A stretch of DNA of 34,630 bases from Levilactobacillus yonginensis (GTDB lineage Bacteria; Bacillota; Bacilli; Lactobacillales; Lactobacillaceae), in NCBI RefSeq assembly GCF_003946265.1, contig NZ_RHNO01000025.1, forward strand, positions 1-34,630. Reading direction: 5' to 3'. Every line of letters begins with the position of its first letter. The first letter of the stretch is position 1. The translations under genes were made by a program, and so were the position numbers. Of this stretch, positions 31,264-34,630 are shown one piece after another. The notes under the pieces were generated by a model that did not search any database, was not told the DNA's origin, and saw only the letters and a list, made by a program, of their open reading frames with translations.

Positions 31264-32775
31264 TTAGTCGTTAGGCCGCATGGTTGGGAAGAGCATGACA
31301 TCGCGGATGGAGGTTGAATCAGTTAACAACATCGTCATCCGGTCGATCCCAATACCCAAACCACCAGTAGGTGGCATACCGTATTCCATGGCTTCGACGT
31401 AATCGTTATCGATACCGTGGGCTTCTTCGTTACCGGCTGCCCGTTCTGCATCTTGGGCTTCAAACCGTTGACGCTGATCGACGGGGTCGTTTAATTCAGT
31501 AAAGGCGTTACCGTATTCGCTACCATCAATGTAAAGTTCGAACCGGTCGGTGAACCGTGCATCCTTAGGGTTCTTCTTAGCCAATGGTGAAATTTCAACG
31601 GGGTGACCATAGATGAAGGTTGGGTTGACCAGGTTGTCTTGAACCTTTTCTTCGAAGAAGGCGTTGATGATGTGACCAACCTTCCAGTATGGTTCACAAT
31701 GAATGCCATTTTCTTCGGCAATCTTGTGGGCGTCTTCATCAGACATTGGTTGCCAGAAGTCGATACCAGTGGCGTCCTTAACAGCGTCAACCATGTGAAC
31801 ACGCTTGAAATCACTGTCGAGGTCGATATCTTTACCTTGGTAACTGATTTGACCAGAGCCGTTAACCTTGTTAGCCACGAAGCGGAAGATGTTTTCCGTT
31901 AAGTCCATGACATCGGTGTAATCAGCATAGGCAGTATAGACTTCAACCATGTTAAATTCAGGGTTGTGACGAACGTCAGTCCCTTCGTTCCGGAAGTCTT
32001 TGCCCAATTCGTAAACCTTTTCCATACCACCAACGATTAAACGCTTGAGGTAAAGTTCAGTGGCAATCCGGAGGTACAAAGGAATGTCGAATGCGTTGGA
32101 GTGGGTCACGAATGGACGAGCTTCAGCACCACCAGCTTCAGTTTGAAGGACTGGTGTGTCGACTTCTAAGTAGCCTTCGCTGTCCAGGTATTCGCGGATA
32201 GCACGCTTGATTTGAGTGACTTTAACAAACCGGTCAAAACTGTCGCGGTTTGAAATTAAGTCAAGGTACCGTTGACGGTAGATAGTTTCAGGATTAGTCA
32301 GACCATGGTACTTATCTGGTAATGGCCGTAAAGCCTTAGATAAGAATTCAAAGTCAGTGAAACGAAGCGTGAGGGCACCAGTGTTCGTCTTGATGACGTA
32401 ACCTTTGGCACCAATAAAGTCCCCTAAGTCTAGGGTCTTGTAGAGGCTGTACTTGTCTTCACCAAGTTCGTCTTGTCGTGCATAACCTTGGATGACACCA
32501 GTTCTGTCGAGCAAGTCGATGAAGCCGGCCTTACCACTACCACGCTTACCGGTAATCCGACCCGCAACAGCAACATAATGTTTGTCTTCCATCAGCTCTT
32601 CTTTATCATACTTGTCGTATTTTTCAACGAGCGACTTACTGTCGTCAGTTCTATCGAAGCGGTGACCGAAAGGTGCGATGCCCTGTTCTTGTAGATTATT
32701 CATTTTATCCCGACGAACCTGCATTTGATCATTCAGATCAGCCGGTGTGGCATTATTATTCTTGCTGTTACCCAT
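31264..32775 (-). CDS. lysS: Lysyl-tRNA synthetase (class II)
   Basis: Charges tRNA-Lys in the cytoplasm. The 503-residue protein has the N-terminal OB-fold anticodon domain (about 65-150; [19 protein letters not shown]) and the class II core: motif 1 around [17 protein letters not shown], motif 2 [14 protein letters not shown] and motif 3 [15 protein letters not shown]. The usual Ser in motif 2 (EGxSxRHNPE) is Asp-Val shifted (GTDVRHN), a common variant. ATG 32775 lies after AGGAGGA at 32788-32782; a TTG 30 bases upstream opens the same frame but has no ribosome site. It is the first gene of an operon with murE. A promoter is found upstream. Confidence 0.97.
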   Translation of the reverse strand: MGNSKNNNATPADLNDQMQVRRDKMNNLQEQGIAPFGHRFDRTDDSKSLVEKYDKYDKEELMEDKHYVAVAGRITGKRGSGKAGFIDLLDRTGVIQGYARQDELGEDKYSLYKTLDLGDFIGAKGYVIKTNTGALTLRFTDFEFLSKALRPLPDKYHGLTNPETIYRQRYLDLISNRDSFDRFVKVTQIKRAIREYLDSEGYLEVDTPVLQTEAGGAEARPFVTHSNAFDIPLYLRIATELYLKRLIVGGMEKVYELGKDFRNEGTDVRHNPEFNMVEVYTAYADYTDVMDLTENIFRFVANKVNGSGQISYQGKDIDLDSDFKRVHMVDAVKDATGIDFWQPMSDEDAHKIAEENGIHCEPYWKVGHIINAFFEEKVQDNLVNPTFIYGHPVEISPLAKKNPKDARFTDRFELYIDGSEYGNAFTELNDPVDQRQRFEAQDAERAAGNEEAHGIDNDYVEAMEYGMPPTGGLGIGIDRMTMLLTDSTSIRDVMLFPTMRPND

Positions 32776-32798
32776 GTTGTGTCCTCCTATAAAGTATT

Positions 32799-32861
32799 GA
32801 TTCAAAAGTTCTATGAATCCAGACCTCCCTTAAATTTAGTTGATTTTTACCGAATAAGCAA
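32799..32861 (-). promoter_or_regulatory. lysS-murE promoter and leader
   Basis: On the minus strand TTGCTT (32861-32856), 17 bases, TAAATT (32838-32833). The leader holds a 6-base hairpin, GATTCA/TGAATC, at 32799-32819. No T-box features are present, so lysine or tRNA sensing at this leader is not supported. Confidence 0.55.
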
Positions 32862-32942
32862 GTCCCAACGGTGCGTTAAGTCTATGAAGGCGTTTTCTTT
32901 GCGCGGTATTTATCAGCTTTCTGACTGGAAGGCCTTTTGGGG

Positions 32943-32987
32943 GACTCAGTAAACATGATAGACTGAGTTTAAAGAAGTCCATAATAT
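32943..32987 (+). promoter_or_regulatory. MFS gene promoter with inverted repeat
   Basis: TAGACT (32959-32964), 17 bases, TAATAT (32982-32987). ACTCAGT (32944-32950) and ACTGAGT (32962-32968) form an inverted repeat covering the -35 element, a possible repressor site. Confidence 0.5.
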
Positions 32988-33008
32988 AGAAAGAAGGGGA
33001 AAATTAAC

Positions 33009-34190
33009 GTGGCAAAAGTGATGCGAAAAATGTGGCCATTACTGGTTTTAGGATTTTTGGTGAACACGGCGTATAGCGTGATGTGGCCACTGACAACAAT
33101 CTATTTACATGGAGATTTACACCTGAACCTGGTTCAAAGTGGCCTGATATTAGCGGCGTACTCTGGCTGTAACGTGTTAGGGGGATACATAGGTGGTGTC
33201 TTAACGGATCGATACTCGGCCCGGGTTGTTGGACTAGCAATGCTAGTGGCTTTACTGGTTGATGCAGGAGTAGGATTTATTTGGAACGGTATCATTGCCT
33301 ATCCGATTGTCTTAGTCATTTTTGGCTTGCTCACCGGGGGAATGCTGACCTTGATTACAGCGATTACGGCACAACTGGGAACGGATGGCCGTTTGTTCAA
33401 TTTGCTCTATATCTTCATTAATGTTGGATTAGTGGTGGGTACCGCTAGTATTGGCGTATTATTTCACCATAGCTTACGTCCAATTTTTGCCCTGTTGATC
33501 GGTTGCTATGGGTTGGCACTTATTCTGTGGGCGAAGTGTGCGGGGAACTTTGAACAGCGATCTTTATCGTTTGATGTAAAAAATGATCAAACGGCTGTCC
33601 GTCAGCCACGAGTTAAACAGCAATTAACGAAAGTCGGCTTAGGTGTTCTGTTATTAACTTTGATTTTTATGTGGGTGACCTACGCACAGTGGATGAGTAA
33701 TGTGTCAGTGTTCATTCAAAACGAGGGACTTAGTATCAAACTGTATAGTTACCTGTGGGTCTATAATGGTGTTCTGCTAATTGTCATTCAAACGTTGATG
33801 GCCCGCGTGAACCATCCGCGGGTAGTTCCCTGGCAGATTTTGATGGGATTAGTGGCAATTGGTGGGTCGTTTCTTCTATTAAGTGGTGCGTCTAGTGTCG
33901 TTGTGTTATTTGGCGCAATGACCCTACTAACGTTTGGAGAAGCTGTATATGTTCCTGGTGTCCCGGCACTGATCAATGCCCATACGGTCGGTAATGAAGG
34001 CTTGTACCAGGGACTGGTGAACGCCTTTTCCTCTTTGGGGAAAGCATTGGGGCCAGTTCTTGGAGGCGTTGTAATTAGTTACTCGACGTCCTTTTCACTA
34101 TTGTTTTTCCTCTGTGCCATGGTTGATGGCATGATTGCTATTTGTTTTTTGGTGGGCATTTGGCCAATTATCCGCCAACGTGAAAGCTAA
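33009..34190 (+). CDS. MFS transporter
   Basis: A 393-residue major facilitator with 12 predicted spans and a central cytoplasmic loop at about 178-212 (NFEQRSLSF...RQPRVKQQLTK). Motif A is seen after span 2 as GGVLTDRYSARV (62-73), and spans 10-11 include the GxxxGPxxGG-like GKALGPVLGG. The architecture fits the DHA1 drug:proton antiporter group, but sugar or peptide exporters share it; substrate unknown. GTG 33009 is preceded by AAGGGGA. It is transcribed alone, divergent from lysS, and lies directly before the rRNA operon promoter region, separated by a terminator. Confidence 0.9.
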   Translation: MAKVMRKMWPLLVLGFLVNTAYSVMWPLTTIYLHGDLHLNLVQSGLILAAYSGCNVLGGYIGGVLTDRYSARVVGLAMLVALLVDAGVGFIWNGIIAYPIVLVIFGLLTGGMLTLITAITAQLGTDGRLFNLLYIFINVGLVVGTASIGVLFHHSLRPIFALLIGCYGLALILWAKCAGNFEQRSLSFDVKNDQTAVRQPRVKQQLTKVGLGVLLLTLIFMWVTYAQWMSNVSVFIQNEGLSIKLYSYLWVYNGVLLIVIQTLMARVNHPRVVPWQILMGLVAIGGSFLLLSGASSVVVLFGAMTLLTFGEAVYVPGVPALINAHTVGNEGLYQGLVNAFSSLGKALGPVLGGVVISYSTSFSLLFFLCAMVDGMIAICFLVGIWPIIRQRES

Positions 34191-34217
34191 GTAAAAATTG
34201 AGACGAACCATTATTGG

Positions 34218-34257
34218 GAGACGGTACGGGGAACACCCGGTTTATCCGTCTCTTTTT
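34218..34257 (+). terminator. Terminator after the MFS gene
   Basis: GAGACGG (34218-34224) pairs with CCGTCTC (34246-34252), with an inner CGGG/CCCG hairpin, followed by five T's. Confidence 0.85.
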
Positions 34258-34317
34258 AACGGCTTTCAGAGATAGTATTCGCCTTTGAAAATAATTTTCA
34301 TTTTCTACGTATTTTAG

Positions 34318-34346
34318 TTGACGGTGGGGCCTGTGGTTGGTATAGT
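34318..34346 (+). promoter_or_regulatory. rRNA operon promoter, distal
   Basis: TTGACG (34318-34323), 17 bases, TATAGT (34341-34346). It is the first of three strong promoters facing the window's right edge. Confidence 0.65.
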
Positions 34347-34405
34347 TATATACGTTGTCACGGCGATTCATCAGCTAGACCAATTCGAAAGATTGGAAAT
34401 AGTTG

Positions 34406-34435
34406 TTGACAGTTGTGTTGATAAAATGATATATT
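34406..34435 (+). promoter_or_regulatory. rRNA operon promoter, middle
   Basis: Consensus TTGACA (34406-34411), 18 bases, TATATT (34430-34435). The start region is followed by AGCTGTCT. Confidence 0.8.
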
Positions 34436-34495
34436 ATTCTAGCTGTCTCATTGAGACGGCGGTCAGTGGAAAACGTTGTTAAATCAAACTTCCTG

Positions 34496-34524
34496 TTGAC
34501 ATCATATTGATTGAATGATATGAT
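34496..34524 (+). promoter_or_regulatory. rRNA operon promoter, proximal
   Basis: Consensus TTGACA (34496-34501), 17 bases, TATGAT (34519-34524). It is followed by the same AGCTGTCT start region as the middle promoter, 90 bases apart, showing a duplicated promoter unit. Confidence 0.85.
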
Positions 34525-34630
34525 TATTAAGCTGTCTGCGAGAGCGGATAGCTGGTAGACCTTTGAAAACTGAACATTGTTTCGACAAACCAAATATGTG
34601 TAGGGCGGTTTGATACTTGGTATCAAACCC
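34525..34630 (+). other. 5' leader of an rRNA operon, cut by the window edge
   Basis: The leader contains CTTTGAAAACTGAACA (34561-34576), a segment typical of Bacilli rRNA leaders, and a hairpin GGTTTGATA/TATCAAACC near the end. The 16S rRNA gene itself is not in the window. Confidence 0.8.

Noticed and set aside
32799-32861. T-box or lysine riboswitch before lysS
   Set aside because: The leader is under 60 bases and has neither a T-box antiterminator bulge nor the lysine riboswitch core.
1-34630. CRISPR arrays, insertion sequences, prophage or tRNA genes
   Set aside because: No regularly spaced repeats, transposase, integrase or cloverleaf sequences were seen.

Overview
The window reads as chromosomal DNA of a Gram-positive lactic acid bacterium of the family Lactobacillaceae. 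Its base composition and gene content fit a heterofermenter close to Levilactobacillus. The evidence is RexB/RexA in place of RecBCD, a PepC aminopeptidase, a MurE without the diaminopimelate-type DNPR motif, strong AGGAGG ribosome binding sites, many U-tract hairpin terminators and a lactobacillus-type rRNA leader. The genus is an inference. Three ParB-type parS palindromes (3282, 9116, 16675) and an rRNA promoter array at the right edge suggest the segment lies in the replication-origin half of the chromosome. There is no prophage, insertion sequence, CRISPR array or tRNA gene.

Layout. 1-1600: two stand-alone regulators (MarR, TetR); tetR has a promoter, an operator-like palindrome and a folded 5' leader. 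1700-4080: pepC, a structured intergenic segment with a strong terminator, parS-1 and a HAD phosphatase. 4115-5760: an AT-rich gene-poor stretch, then leftward small membrane proteins and a lipoprotein. 5800-7060: a membrane-anchored nuclease and another small membrane protein. 7178-13355: cardiolipin synthase, a 600-bp gap with a candidate small RNA and parS-2, the giant YfhO membrane protein and a UbiA prenyltransferase. 13511-16009 (leftward): a purine permease with three PurBoxes and an IolS-like aldo/keto reductase. 16157-18346: a Rossmann-fold protein carrying an exact parS inside its reading frame, a small unknown protein and a secreted polysaccharide deacetylase. 18406-19548: an M20 metallopeptidase-family enzyme. 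19725-27084: the rexB-rexA operon behind a LexA/SOS-like box. 27138-28563 (leftward): a small membrane protein and acetyl-CoA acetyltransferase. 28726-29685: an unknown protein with a very basic tail. 29729-32775 (leftward): a lysS-murE operon. 33009-34190: an MFS transporter. 34318-34630: three tandem promoters and the leader of an rRNA operon whose 16S gene lies beyond the window.

Together the genes are mostly housekeeping: cell envelope (murE, cls, yfhO, deacetylase), DNA repair (rexBA), translation (lysS, rrn), peptide use (pepC, M20) and purine uptake. The most unusual signals are non-coding: the parS cluster, a three-way-junction leader in front of tetR, a terminator-ended structured RNA candidate at 8685-8850, and precisely placed PurR and LexA sites. 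All functional statements come from reading motifs; no database search was run.
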